Source: Duganella sp. OV510 (GTDB taxonomy: Bacteria > Pseudomonadota > Gammaproteobacteria > Burkholderiales > Burkholderiaceae_D). Taken from it: 64,000 nt of DNA. Position 1 is the stretch's first letter. The number at the start of each line of letters is the position of its first letter. The notes under the pieces are model-generated. The model was not told where the DNA came from and did not search any database. It saw nothing but the letters and a program-made list of their open reading frames with translations. A program made the translations under genes and the position numbers. The stretch covers positions 124,001 through 188,000 of the forward strand of contig NZ_FNEQ01000010.1 in the NCBI RefSeq assembly GCF_900100205.1. Reading direction: 5' to 3'. Positions 30,971 through 40,380 of this stretch are shown here, piece after piece.

Positions 30971-33166
30971 TCAATACTTCTTGCCCTTCGGCTTGGCGCC
31001 CGGCGCCGGTTTCTTCGGCGGCGTGTGCTTGGCCGATTCCGGCGGCATGCGGTCGACCTGGCTGATCTTCAGCTGCGCGCCGCCGACCCAGACCTTGCCC
31101 AGGCTCTTGAACATATCGTCCGGCATGCCGTCCGGCAGTTCCAGCATCGAGTGGTTGTCAAAGATCTCGATACGGCCGATGTACTTGGCTTCCAGCCCGG
31201 TTTCGTTGGCGATGGCGCCGACGATATTGGCAGGCGTGATCTCGTTGGCGCGGCCCACCTCGACGCGGAAGGCGCTCATCGGCACCGACTGCTTGCCGAC
31301 TTTCTCCTTTTTCTTCTTGGCTGGCGCCTCTTCCACCTCGTCGGCGGCGGCACGTACGGTGCGGTCCAACGGCGAGCCGGCTGGCTTCTCGGCACGCACA
31401 GGCTTGTCGGCGCGCGCCGGCTTGGCGGCGGTTGGCACCGGCGCAGCCGCCGGAGCACCGTCGCCGTCAACGCTGATGCGCAGCGCCTGGCCGGCAACGC
31501 GGATGCCGCCCATCAGTTCCAGCGCTTCGCGGCTCAGCGTGTCCGGCATGTCCAGCACGGTGAAGTCGTCGAAGATTTCGATGCGGCCGATGTTTTTCGA
31601 ATCGATGCCACCCTCGTTGGCGATGGCGCCAACAATATTGCCCGGCTTGACGCCGTGCTGGTAGCCGACTTCGATGCGGTAGGTGCGCATACCCGGCTCG
31701 GATTCGCGCGGAATGCGCTCCTTCTTGCCGAAACGCTCGCTGCGGTCCGGACGTTCGCTACGCTCAAAGCGGTCGCCGCGTTCCGGGCGGTCGAAGCTCT
31801 GGCGCGCGGCCGGGCGCTCTTCCCACTGCGTTTGCTGCTTCTTGTCCAGCAGCAGCGGCACGTCACCGCGCGCCAGCTTGGCCAGCGCGGCGGCGATTTC
31901 CACCGCCGGCACATTGTGCTCCTGCTCAAAGGCCTCGATCAGCGACTGGAACTGTTCCAGGCCGCCTTCGGCCAGCGTGTCGGTGATCTGCTGCTTGAAC
32001 TTGGCGATGCGGACGTCGTTGACCGCCTGGATGGTTGGCAGCTCCAGCTGGCCGATCGGCTGGCGCGTGGCGCGCTCGATCATCTTCAGCAAGCCCTTTT
32101 CACGTGGCGTGATGAACAGGATCGCCTCGCCGCTGCGGCCGGCGCGGCCGGTGCGGCCGATACGGTGGGTGTAGCTTTCCGGATCATGCGGCACGTCGTA
32201 ATTGACCACGTGCGAGATGCGCTCGACGTCCAGGCCACGGGCGGCAACGTCGGTCGCCACCAGGATGTCGATCTTGCCGTCCTTGAGCATCTGCACGGTG
32301 CGCTCGCGCTGCGCCTGCTGGATGTCGCCGTTGATGGCAGCGGCCGAGAAGCCGCGCGCCTGCAGCTTCTGCGCCAGTTCCTCGGTGCCCAGCTTGGTGC
32401 GCGAGAAGACGATCATGCCGTCGAAGTTCTCGGCTTCCAGGATGCGGGTCAGCGCGTCCAGTTTGTGCATGCCGGACACCAGCCAGTAGCGCTGGCGGAT
32501 GTTCTCGTTGGTGCCGGTCTTGGCGGCAACGGTGACTTCCTTCGGATTATTCAGGTAAGTGTTGGCGATGCGGCGGATGGCCGACGGCATGGTGGCCGAG
32601 AACAGCGCGGTCTGGCGCGATTCCGGCGTCTCTTGCAGGATGCGTTCGACATCGTCGATGAAGCCCATGCGCAGCATTTCGTCGGCTTCGTCCAGCACCA
32701 GGGTTTTCAGCTTCGACAGGTCGAGCGAGCCCTTGTCCAGGTGATCGATGACACGGCCCGGCGTGCCCACCACGACGTGCACGCCGCGGCGCAACGCCGA
32801 CAGCTGCGGGCCGTAGCTTTGGCCGCCGTAAATCGGCAGCACGTGGAAGCCGGGAATATGCTTGGCGTAGGTCTGGAACGCCTCGGCGACCTGGATCGCC
32901 AGTTCGCGCGTCGGCGCCAGCACCAGCGCCTGCGGCGTGGTCTGTTTGATATCGATGCGCGCCAGCACCGGCAGCGCAAAGGCGGCGGTCTTGCCGGTGC
33001 CGGTCTGGGCCTGGCCCAGCACGTCGCGGTTATCCAGCAGCAGAGGGATGGTCGCCGCCTGGATAGGCGATGGCGACTCGTAACCGACGTCATTCAGCGC
33101 TTGCAACAGCGGCGCGCCGAGATTGAGGTCAGAAAACAGGGCAATAGGGGATGTTGGGTCAGACAT
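30971..33166 (-). CDS. DEAD-box RNA helicase with two DbpA-type RNA-binding domains
   Basis: A 731-residue CsdA/DeaD-like helicase. The Q motif (FSDLNLGAPLLQALNDVGY), Walker A AQTGTGKT, DEAD box VLDEADEML, SAT and RIGRTGRAGR motifs are all present. The C-terminal half has two copies of the DbpA/CsdA RNA-binding domain: RTYRIEVGYQHGVKPGNIVG and AFRVEVGRANEITPANIVGA. They are separated by a low-complexity linker rich in Ala, Lys and Glu, and a RERSERPDRSE-like charged linker precedes the first. It likely remodels structured RNA or assembling ribosomes, often in the cold. The ATG at 33166 is preferred to the upstream in-frame GTG at 33178. A terminator follows. Confidence 0.92.
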   Translation of the reverse strand: MSDPTSPIALFSDLNLGAPLLQALNDVGYESPSPIQAATIPLLLDNRDVLGQAQTGTGKTAAFALPVLARIDIKQTTPQALVLAPTRELAIQVAEAFQTYAKHIPGFHVLPIYGGQSYGPQLSALRRGVHVVVGTPGRVIDHLDKGSLDLSKLKTLVLDEADEMLRMGFIDDVERILQETPESRQTALFSATMPSAIRRIANTYLNNPKEVTVAAKTGTNENIRQRYWLVSGMHKLDALTRILEAENFDGMIVFSRTKLGTEELAQKLQARGFSAAAINGDIQQAQRERTVQMLKDGKIDILVATDVAARGLDVERISHVVNYDVPHDPESYTHRIGRTGRAGRSGEAILFITPREKGLLKMIERATRQPIGQLELPTIQAVNDVRIAKFKQQITDTLAEGGLEQFQSLIEAFEQEHNVPAVEIAAALAKLARGDVPLLLDKKQQTQWEERPAARQSFDRPERGDRFERSERPDRSERFGKKERIPRESEPGMRTYRIEVGYQHGVKPGNIVGAIANEGGIDSKNIGRIEIFDDFTVLDMPDTLSREALELMGGIRVAGQALRISVDGDGAPAAAPVPTAAKPARADKPVRAEKPAGSPLDRTVRAAADEVEEAPAKKKKEKVGKQSVPMSAFRVEVGRANEITPANIVGAIANETGLEAKYIGRIEIFDNHSMLELPDGMPDDMFKSLGKVWVGGAQLKISQVDRMPPESAKHTPPKKPAPGAKPKGKKY

Positions 33167-33303
33167 GGCGTCACTCACAGAATAATTGTTCGAATCGCCT
33201 AATTGCGAAAGAAATTTGTGCGTAGTTTACTCTGTCTGGACCAAACGAGCGCTTTTTTACGCGAAATCGCGCAAAACTGCATTCTTTTCCCGGAACGCTT
33301 ATA

Positions 33304-33320
33304 GTAAGTGTTTTACTTAC
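33304..33320. promoter_or_regulatory. Inverted repeat before hydrolase gene
   Basis: GTAAGT (33304-33309) and ACTTAC (33315-33320) flank GTTTT directly before the GGAG of the hydrolase gene. It could be an operator or a small leader hairpin; nothing decides between them. Confidence 0.4.
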
Positions 33321-33334
33321 CCGGAGCTCCATTC

Positions 33335-34315
33335 ATGCGCATTCTGTTTGCCGCCGCCCTGCTGGCCGGCCCGGTTTCCGCCACCACCTACGGCCCCCAG
33401 CTGGAGGGCTTCAGCTACCCGCATCCACTGCAGAAATACAGTTTCGCCTCGCAGGGCCGCAACCTGGAGATGGCGTATATGGACGTCAAGCCGGCCGGCG
33501 CGGCCAACGGCAAGACGGCGGTGCTGCTGCACGGTAAAAACTTCTGCGGCGCCACCTGGGAACAGACCATCAGCGAACTGACCAAGGCCGGCTACCGCGT
33601 GGTGGCGCCGGACCAGATCGGCTTTTGCGCGTCGTCCAAGCCGGAGCACTACCAGTACACCTTCCAGCAGCTGGCCGCCAACACCAACGGCCTGCTGAAG
33701 CACATCGGCGTCACCCAGGCGATCCTGATCGGCCACTCGACCGGCGGCATGCTGGCCACGCGCTATGCGCTGATGTATCCGGACGCGGTGGCCAGGCTGG
33801 TGATGGTCAACCCGATCGGGCTGGAAGACTGGAAGGCGCTCGGCGTGCCGTCGCAAAGCGTGGACCAGTGGTACGCGCGCGAGCTGAAACTGTCGGCCGA
33901 CAGCGTGCGCGCCTACGAGCGTGCCACCTATTACGGCGGCAACTGGAAACCGGACTACGAGAAATGGGTCGACATGCTGGCCGGCCTGAATAACGGTCCG
34001 GGCAAGAAAGTGGTGGCGTGGAACTCGGCGCTGATCTACGACATGATCTTCACCCAGCCGGTGGTGTACGAATTCCCGCTGCTGAAGGTGCCGACCACGC
34101 TGCTGATCGGCGATGCCGACACCACCGCCATCGGCAAGGACGTGGCGCCGCCGGAAGTGAAGGCGAAGATCGGCAAGTACGCGGTGCTGGGCAAGCAGGC
34201 CGCCAGGCAGATACCGAATGCGCGGCTGGTGGAATTCAAGGGCATGGGGCACGCGCCGCAGATGGAAGACCCGGCGGCCTTCCATCGCGCGCTGCTGGAG
34301 GAACTGAATCGTTGA
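33335..34315 (+). CDS. Exported alpha/beta hydrolase
   Basis: A 326-residue alpha/beta-hydrolase starting at ATG 33335 behind GGAG (eight bases). The signal peptide is MRILFAAALLAGPVSA. Oxyanion region VLLHGKNFCG, nucleophile GHSTGG, acid GDADTTAIG and catalytic histidine GMGHAPQ are in the usual order, so it should be an active esterase, lipase or epoxide/haloalkane-type hydrolase in the periplasm; the substrate cannot be told. It is divergent from the DEAD-box gene and stands alone. Confidence 0.85.
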   Translation: MRILFAAALLAGPVSATTYGPQLEGFSYPHPLQKYSFASQGRNLEMAYMDVKPAGAANGKTAVLLHGKNFCGATWEQTISELTKAGYRVVAPDQIGFCASSKPEHYQYTFQQLAANTNGLLKHIGVTQAILIGHSTGGMLATRYALMYPDAVARLVMVNPIGLEDWKALGVPSQSVDQWYARELKLSADSVRAYERATYYGGNWKPDYEKWVDMLAGLNNGPGKKVVAWNSALIYDMIFTQPVVYEFPLLKVPTTLLIGDADTTAIGKDVAPPEVKAKIGKYAVLGKQAARQIPNARLVEFKGMGHAPQMEDPAAFHRALLEELNR

Positions 34316-34332
34316 TGCGTTAAACGCCAGGC

Positions 34333-34366
34333 AGGGAAGACGGCGTTGGAATCCGTCTTCCCTCTT
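34333..34366 (+). terminator. Terminator hairpin after hydrolase gene
   Basis: AGGGAAGACGG (34333-34343) and CCGTCTTCCCT (34353-34363) form a perfect 11-bp stem with a 9-base loop, 17 bases beyond the stop. The following TCTT is a poor U-tract, so it may be a partly Rho-dependent or bidirectional terminator with the convergent Ala-rich gene. Confidence 0.65.
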
Positions 34367-34418
34367 GCGCAGCCCAAGCCCGGAGGGTCCGGGGCGACAC
34401 GTCAAGCACGAGGCTTAA

Positions 34419-34673
34419 TTACTTGCTGGCGGCAGGCGCCGAAGCGGCTGGTGCTGCTGCTGGAGTCGAGGCATCTGCGGAAGCCGATGCGCTGGCGGCG
34501 TGCTTTTTATGCGTGGCTTTTTTCTCGGCCTTTTTCACTGCAGGCGTCGAAGCGGCTGGCGCAGCAGCGGCAGCAGGCGTGGAAGCGGACGCGGAGGCCG
34601 AAGCAGCAGGAGCCTGGGCGAAAGCAGCGGAAGCGAACAGGCCGGCGATCAGGGTGGCGATTACTTTTTTCAT
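34419..34673 (-). CDS. Exported Ala-rich small protein
   Basis: An 84-residue protein with a signal peptide (MKKVIATLIAGLFASAAFA). The mature part is almost only Ala, Ser, Pro and Thr, with a central lysine-rich island (VKKAEKKATHKKHA). GAGGA stands seven bases before the ATG. Similar low-complexity exported proteins are common in Burkholderiales and have no assigned function. Codon bias fits the genome, so it is unlikely to be a spurious ORF. Confidence 0.65.
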   Translation of the reverse strand: MKKVIATLIAGLFASAAFAQAPAASASASASTPAAAAAPAASTPAVKKAEKKATHKKHAASASASADASTPAAAPAASAPAASK

Positions 34674-34840
34674 GATTCAGTCCTCAAATGATTTATATGG
34701 TTTATACGGTTCTGGATGATTCCTGTGCCGCATGAGCAAAAAACGCGGCCCTGCAAACCTCAGTTGACGGACATTACAATTTCTTACAATCACCGGTATG
34801 CAGTAAGATTACCGCCTTCTGTACCCACTATGGAGTAAAC

Positions 34841-36448
34841 ATGCGTCTTCCAGTTCTCGCCCTTGCCGTCGGCATGGCCATGCAGGCCCACGCCCAACAA
34901 CCCGTGGTCGCCGAAGCGCCGCTGCGCGCCCACCTGTCGCTGCTGGCCGACGACCTGTTTGAAGGCCGCGGCACCGGCCAGCGCGGCGGCGACCTGACCG
35001 TGCGCTATCTGGAAACGCAGGCCGCCGTGCTCGGCCTCAAGCCGCTGGCCGACGGCACCTACCGCCAGCTGGTGAAAGCCGAAGGCACCAAGCTGCTGCC
35101 TGGCAGCTTCGCCCGCTTCAGCACCGACAGCGGCAAGGTCCTGACGCCTTCCACCGGCGCCGACATCCTGTTCGGCACCATGAGCGGCAAGGAAAACATC
35201 ACGCTCGACGCGCCGCTGGTGTTTGTCGGCTACGGCGCCGTCGCGCCGGAAGAAAAATGGGATGACTACAAGGGCGTCGACGTCAAGGGCAAGATCCTGG
35301 TCATGATGGTCAACGATCCGCAGCCGACCGCCGAGGAACCCAACCGCTTCGGCGGCAAGGCCTACACCTACTACGGCCGCTGGATGTACAAGTATGAGGA
35401 AGCGCTGCGCCAGGGCGCCGCCGGCGCGTTGCTGATCCACACCACGCCATCCGCCTCCTACGGCTGGAGCGTGCCCGCCACCAGCTTCTCGCACGAGCGC
35501 TTCCACCTGGCCGGCAGCGGCAACCAGCTGGAAGGCTGGCTGCAGGAAGAGACCGCGCGCGCGCTGTTTGCCGCCAGCGGCTTCGATCTGGACAAGCTGC
35601 GCGCCGACGCCGAGCGCAAGGACTTCCGCCCGGTCGACCTGAAACTGACAATGCACGCCGAAGTGAAAAGCAAGATCCGCCAGATCGAGCAATACAATGT
35701 GGTTGGCATCATTCCCGGCACCGATGCGAAACTGAAATCAGAAGCGGTGGTGTATTCGGCGCACTGGGACCACCTCGGCATCGACGAGAGCAAACAGGGC
35801 GACAACATCTGGAACGGCGCCATCGACAACGGTTCCGGCGTGGCCGCACTGCTGGCCATGGCGCAGGCGGCGGTCCAGCATCCGGCCAAGCGCACGCAGG
35901 TCTTCCTGTGGCCGGCCGGCGAGGAAACCGGCTTCCTCGGCAGCATCGCCTACATGCAGAATCCGGCCTGGCCGCTGAACAAGACCAGCGCCGACCTGAA
36001 CCTGGACTCGATGAACTTTGTCGGCGCCACGCGCGACATCGGCGTCGCCGGCGCCGAGCGCAGCAGCCTGTACGACGCGGCTGCCGTGGTGGCCAAGAAA
36101 ATGGGACTGAAGCTGGCGCCGGCCATCCCTGACCTGTCCGGCTCCTACTTCCGCGCCGACCATTTCCAGTTTGCCAAGGCAGGCATCCCGGCGTTCAACG
36201 TCGGCTCGGCGGTGTTCTCCGGCGACGGCCACTTCGACTTCGTCAAGGACCAGGAAAAGAACGGCGCACGCCTGGTGGCCTTCAAGCAGGACTACCACCA
36301 GCTGAGCGACGAATACCACGCCGACTGGGACCTGTCGGGCATGGTGCAACAGGCGCAGTTCACGCTGAACCTGGGCTATGAAGTGGCAAATACGCCAAAA
36401 ATGCAGACCTGGAAAGCCGGCGACGCCTTCTCCAAAGTCAAACGTTAA
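34841..36448 (+). CDS. Exported M28 family zinc metallopeptidase
   Basis: A 535-residue aminopeptidase-like M28 protein. A signal peptide (MRLPVLALAVGMAMQAHA) precedes ADDLFEGRGTG. A PA-type insert occupies roughly residues 120-240. Zinc ligands and the catalytic Glu are in SAHWDHLGID, GAIDNGSGVAALL and PAGEETGFLGS, with later D and H in LNLDSMNF and DYHQLSDEYH. It would cleave N-terminal residues of peptides in the periplasm, perhaps for nutrition. The next gene starts 67 bases later, and read-through transcripts may affect it. Confidence 0.9.
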   Translation: MRLPVLALAVGMAMQAHAQQPVVAEAPLRAHLSLLADDLFEGRGTGQRGGDLTVRYLETQAAVLGLKPLADGTYRQLVKAEGTKLLPGSFARFSTDSGKVLTPSTGADILFGTMSGKENITLDAPLVFVGYGAVAPEEKWDDYKGVDVKGKILVMMVNDPQPTAEEPNRFGGKAYTYYGRWMYKYEEALRQGAAGALLIHTTPSASYGWSVPATSFSHERFHLAGSGNQLEGWLQEETARALFAASGFDLDKLRADAERKDFRPVDLKLTMHAEVKSKIRQIEQYNVVGIIPGTDAKLKSEAVVYSAHWDHLGIDESKQGDNIWNGAIDNGSGVAALLAMAQAAVQHPAKRTQVFLWPAGEETGFLGSIAYMQNPAWPLNKTSADLNLDSMNFVGATRDIGVAGAERSSLYDAAAVVAKKMGLKLAPAIPDLSGSYFRADHFQFAKAGIPAFNVGSAVFSGDGHFDFVKDQEKNGARLVAFKQDYHQLSDEYHADWDLSGMVQQAQFTLNLGYEVANTPKMQTWKAGDAFSKVKR

Positions 36449-36454
36449 AATCCT

Positions 36455-36522
36455 GCCACACGGAAACGGAGCTTAACCGCCTATAATTCAGGCAGTGATC
36501 TCCGAGGATACTTCCGTGTGGC
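36455..36522 (+). promoter_or_regulatory. Long-range inverted repeat masking the start of the MshQ-like gene
   Basis: GCCACACGGAA (36455-36465) is the exact reverse complement of TTCCGTGTGGC (36512-36522), which covers the GTG start at 36516. The left arm begins seven bases after the peptidase stop. A TATAAT at 36482-36487 lies between the arms, so mRNA started there lacks the left arm, whereas read-through mRNA from the peptidase could fold and hide the start. Confidence 0.55.
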
Positions 36523-39500
36523 TTAATCTTTTTACCATGTTGCGGCGAGGTAGTTTTGCCGCCCTCCTGTTGCTGGGCGCCGCCGCGCAGGCAGCGACGC
36601 TGAACTTCAACGGCGGCGCGGCCGGCGGCTGCACGCTCAGCGGCAACACGTATACCTGCTCCTCGCTCAGCCTGGCCGACACCGACGTGGTGTCGATCGC
36701 CAGCAATTACAAAGTGGTGGTCAATAGCGCGCTGACCTTCAGCTACAACCAGAGCCTGAAGATGAGCGGCAGCGCCCAGTTGCAAACCAGCGGCAATCTC
36801 AGCATTGCCGACATCAACCCGGCCAACCTCGCCGTCAGCGGCGGCACGCTGACCACCAGCGGCAATTTCAAGATTGGCAGCCAGGCGCAAACCATCGTTG
36901 CCGATGTCAACGCCGCCACCATGACGATCGGCTCCGGTTCCACCACCAAGATCACCGGCACCGTCACCGCCACCAGCAGGATCGATATCGCCTCGCACGT
37001 CACCATCGTCGGCCCGATTACCGCGCCGGTGCTGACCACCAACTCGGGCGTGACGCTGAACGGCAACATCAACTCCACCACCTCGTTCCAGCTGGCCTCC
37101 GGCAGCTCGGTGACCGGCAACATCAGCTCGCCCAGCATCAAGTTCGACTCAAGCAGTTCGACCGTCAAGGGTGACGTCAGCACCTCCGGCACGCTGGATG
37201 TCGGCAGCCAGGTGAGCGTCACCGGCTCGGTCACCGCCGCCGGGCTGGTGCTGCGCGCATCCAGTGCGGTCATCAACGGCACCACCAAGATCAGCGGTGA
37301 TGTCGTCATGGAGTCCGGCACCACCATCAACGGTGATCTGAGCGCGCGCAACGTCACCACCAATTCCGGCAGCGCCGTCATCAACGGCAACGCCAGCGTC
37401 AACGCCATCTACATCGACTGGAACAACAGCGTCAACGGCGTCATCACCTGCACCGGCGCGCTGAATGGCACCGAGCCGTGCAGCTGCGTCAGCAAGCCGC
37501 AGTATTACAACTACACGCCGCGCTGCGCCGCTGCGCCCAGCAGCAATGTCCACCACTTCCAGATCAGCCACCCCGGCAGCGCCCTGACCTGCCAGGCACA
37601 GTCGATCGAGATCAAGGCCTGCGCCAATGCAGACTGCACCAGCACTGTCACCGGCAGCACCAGCATGACGCTGTTGCCGTCGAATACGCCGCTGACCTTC
37701 ACCGGCACGACCACCCAGTCGATCCGCCAGCCGACAGCGGCAACCATCACGCTGGGCGCTTCCGGCGGAGGGGCCACCAACGCCACTGTCTGCCCCAACG
37801 CCGCCACCAAGAGCGATAATTGCGCACTGAAGTTCGAAGATAAAGGCCTGATACTGAGCGTCAGCCAGCCGGCCCACCTGGCCTGGGCCAGCGGCATCAA
37901 GCTCAACATCCAGGCCTTGCAGAATTCGGCCGGTACGTGCGTGCCGCTGGTGAAGGGCACGACGCCAATCGCGTTCAGCTGCGATTACGTCAATCCGGTC
38001 AGCGGCGCCAACGCTGTGCCTGTGCTCATCGGCGGCAAGAATGTCCAATGCAGCGGCAACACCAGTGTCGACCTGACCTTCGACGACAATGGCTCGGCAA
38101 GCGCATCGCTGCAATACGCCGAAGTGGGCCAGACCAGGATTAATGCCTCGTATGTCAAGGATAGCCTGGGTGCCAGCGGTGCGGTGGAGTTCACCACGGC
38201 GCCGGCCAGCTTCAAGGCCGAGGCGGTCCGCGTCAGCAGCGCCAGCCAGTTATCGCCCACCGCGTTTGCCAAGGCCAGCGAGCCATTCAACGTCCGCCTG
38301 ACCGCGCTCAACGCCAAAGGTGATCCCACCAAGAACTTCGGCCGCGAGACACCGCCGCAGAATTTTTACATCGACACGCCCGCCATGGTGGAGCCGGCCA
38401 ACGGCGTCAACGCCATTACCATCGGCCCGTACAAGAGCGTAGTAGACGGCGCCGCCGTGCCCGAAGACGGCCAGAAAGGCTACTGGAGATTTGATGAAAC
38501 CGGCACCATCCAGATCAAGGTGCGGCAGAAGGACAGCAGCACCTACTATCTCGGCAACAAGACCACCGGCTTCAACACGAATACGCAACTCAACCTGACG
38601 TTCGCGCCGGACCACTTCGACGTTCTGCTGCCGCCCGTCGGCGCGCCGATGAGCTGTGCCGGACTGGGCGCGCTCAAGACGCCGTGCGACGGCAGTAATC
38701 CAGATGGCAAGTTCCTCTATTTCGGCCAGCCGTTCGCGCTGCAGGTCAATGCCTACATCGGCCTCAAAGATGCGCAAGGAAAATACCTGCCGGCACAAAA
38801 CTACGTGGCGGGCGCGGCACGCACCGTCGACATCAGCCTGCTGGGCGTCGGCGGCAGCAGTCCTACCGTGAGCGCCGTGAAGTGGAGCAACGGGGATACT
38901 ACGCCGCGCTTCATCTTCAGCTATGACGAACACAACAAGGTCACCAGCGGCACGCTCGCTCCCGCCAATATGCTGATCCTGGACTTCGCCAATACGATTG
39001 CAGCGAATGCAGCACTGACGACGCCGGTAGCGCCAACCACCTTCGCGCTGCGCGCAACCAACGCGGATACCTCCAGCTCGGCCAGCTTTGCCGAACCGCT
39101 GCTGACCATGGTGACAGGGCGCATGGAAATCGGCAATATCAGCGGCCCGCTGAAAGGCAATGTGCCGGTCAAGGCGCGCGCGCAGTACTGGAATGGCAAA
39201 GCCTACGTCTTCAACTCGCTGTATGCGTCCGACACCCTGTCCCTGTCCCGGACCGTGGGTACCGGCAAAAGCTACTACATCAGCTTCAGCAACTGCCGCA
39301 ACGGCCTGTACGGTGGCAATGCCAACGCCCCCTGCGCCGGCGCACCGGCACTTGGGCTGGCGCAGGGGCAGGACAGCATGAAGTTTGCCAACGGCGAGGC
39401 CACTTTTTATCTGGCCCAGCCGACCGGCCTGACCCGCAACGGCTCGGTCAACGTCGCGCTGCGCGACGCCTCGCTGGAGAATAACAACGACAAGCGGCTC

Positions 39501-39599
39501 CCCGAGCTGATCCGATACCTGCCCAGCGGCAGCGGCACCGTGGTGTTCGGCGTCTACCGTTCCGGCCCGGTGATCTATACGCGCGAGGTGTACAACTAA
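36516..39599 (+). CDS. Large exported MshQ-like (DUF6701) surface protein
   Basis: A 1027-residue protein from GTG 36516, chosen because GAGGA (36504-36508) is seven bases away. A signal peptide (LRRGSFAALLLLGAAAQA) is followed by about 300 residues of short repeats of the type VTGNIS, VKGDVS, INGTTKISGDV and INGDLS, which suggest a right-handed beta-helix as in bactofilins or adhesins. Then come an immunoglobulin-like part with cysteine pairs and a C-terminal domain that resembles MshQ of MSHA pilus loci. No other pilus gene is close by. It is probably exported or cell-surface exposed. Confidence 0.68.
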   Translation: MWLNLFTMLRRGSFAALLLLGAAAQAATLNFNGGAAGGCTLSGNTYTCSSLSLADTDVVSIASNYKVVVNSALTFSYNQSLKMSGSAQLQTSGNLSIADINPANLAVSGGTLTTSGNFKIGSQAQTIVADVNAATMTIGSGSTTKITGTVTATSRIDIASHVTIVGPITAPVLTTNSGVTLNGNINSTTSFQLASGSSVTGNISSPSIKFDSSSSTVKGDVSTSGTLDVGSQVSVTGSVTAAGLVLRASSAVINGTTKISGDVVMESGTTINGDLSARNVTTNSGSAVINGNASVNAIYIDWNNSVNGVITCTGALNGTEPCSCVSKPQYYNYTPRCAAAPSSNVHHFQISHPGSALTCQAQSIEIKACANADCTSTVTGSTSMTLLPSNTPLTFTGTTTQSIRQPTAATITLGASGGGATNATVCPNAATKSDNCALKFEDKGLILSVSQPAHLAWASGIKLNIQALQNSAGTCVPLVKGTTPIAFSCDYVNPVSGANAVPVLIGGKNVQCSGNTSVDLTFDDNGSASASLQYAEVGQTRINASYVKDSLGASGAVEFTTAPASFKAEAVRVSSASQLSPTAFAKASEPFNVRLTALNAKGDPTKNFGRETPPQNFYIDTPAMVEPANGVNAITIGPYKSVVDGAAVPEDGQKGYWRFDETGTIQIKVRQKDSSTYYLGNKTTGFNTNTQLNLTFAPDHFDVLLPPVGAPMSCAGLGALKTPCDGSNPDGKFLYFGQPFALQVNAYIGLKDAQGKYLPAQNYVAGAARTVDISLLGVGGSSPTVSAVKWSNGDTTPRFIFSYDEHNKVTSGTLAPANMLILDFANTIAANAALTTPVAPTTFALRATNADTSSSASFAEPLLTMVTGRMEIGNISGPLKGNVPVKARAQYWNGKAYVFNSLYASDTLSLSRTVGTGKSYYISFSNCRNGLYGGNANAPCAGAPALGLAQGQDSMKFANGEATFYLAQPTGLTRNGSVNVALRDASLENNNDKRLPELIRYLPSGSGTVVFGVYRSGPVIYTREVYN

Positions 39600-39678
39600 G
39601 TGACCACCAAGCCGCGCTGCAAGCGCCGGCAAAACAGGTTACGATGGCCGCTTTCTGAAACACCGCACAAGGACTAGC

Positions 39679-40380
39679 ATGGAAACCAATTCCCAGTGGA
39701 TCGATATTGACACGGCCGACGGCAAGTTCGGCGCCTACCTGTCGCTGCCGCGCGGCGGCAAGGGACCGGGCATTGTGCTGATACAGGAAATCTTCGGCGT
39801 CAACCAGCACATCCGCAACGTCGCCGACCAGTACGCGGCCGACGGCTATGTGGTGCTGGCGCCGGACCTGTTCTGGCGCGAGGGTGCCCGCATCGAACTG
39901 GGTTACGACGAAGCCAACTGGAAGCGCGCCGTTGAACTGAAACAGGCGACCGACACCACCAGGGCGGTGCAGGACATCGCCGCCACGCTGAAAGTGCTGC
40001 GCGGCCTGGACGGCGTCAGCGGCAACAAGGTGGCCTCGCTCGGCTACTGCTTCGGCGGTCTGCTGTCGTATCACGCCGCCGCCAGCGGTCTGGTCGATGC
40101 GGCTGTCGCCTACTATGGCGGCGGCATCCAGAACGCGCTGGAGCGCGCGGCGGAAGTCAAGGTGCCGGTACTGATGCACTTCGGCGCCAGGGACGACCAT
40201 ATCCCTGGCGACGCAGTGAAAAGCATCGCCGAAGCGTTCGACGACAACGAACAGGTGGAAATCCACGTCTACGACAACGCCGAGCACGGCTTCAACTGCA
40301 ATCACCGCTCATCCTATAACCAGCGCGCCGCCGCCGAGGCGCACGGCAACTCGCTGGTGTTCCTCAGCGAACAGCTCTAA
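39679..40380 (+). CDS. Dienelactone hydrolase family protein
   Basis: A 233-residue carboxymethylenebutenolidase-like hydrolase. The cysteine nucleophile lies in LGYCFGG, the catalytic acid in HFGARDDHIPGD and the histidine in DNAEHGFNC. A RBS-like AAGGA precedes the ATG. It would open dienelactones from aromatic ring cleavage or act as a general esterase; no ring-cleavage genes are close by. The TAA overlaps the stop of the convergent membrane protein gene (CTAA). Confidence 0.9.
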   Translation: METNSQWIDIDTADGKFGAYLSLPRGGKGPGIVLIQEIFGVNQHIRNVADQYAADGYVVLAPDLFWREGARIELGYDEANWKRAVELKQATDTTRAVQDIAATLKVLRGLDGVSGNKVASLGYCFGGLLSYHAAASGLVDAAVAYYGGGIQNALERAAEVKVPVLMHFGARDDHIPGDAVKSIAEAFDDNEQVEIHVYDNAEHGFNCNHRSSYNQRAAAEAHGNSLVFLSEQL

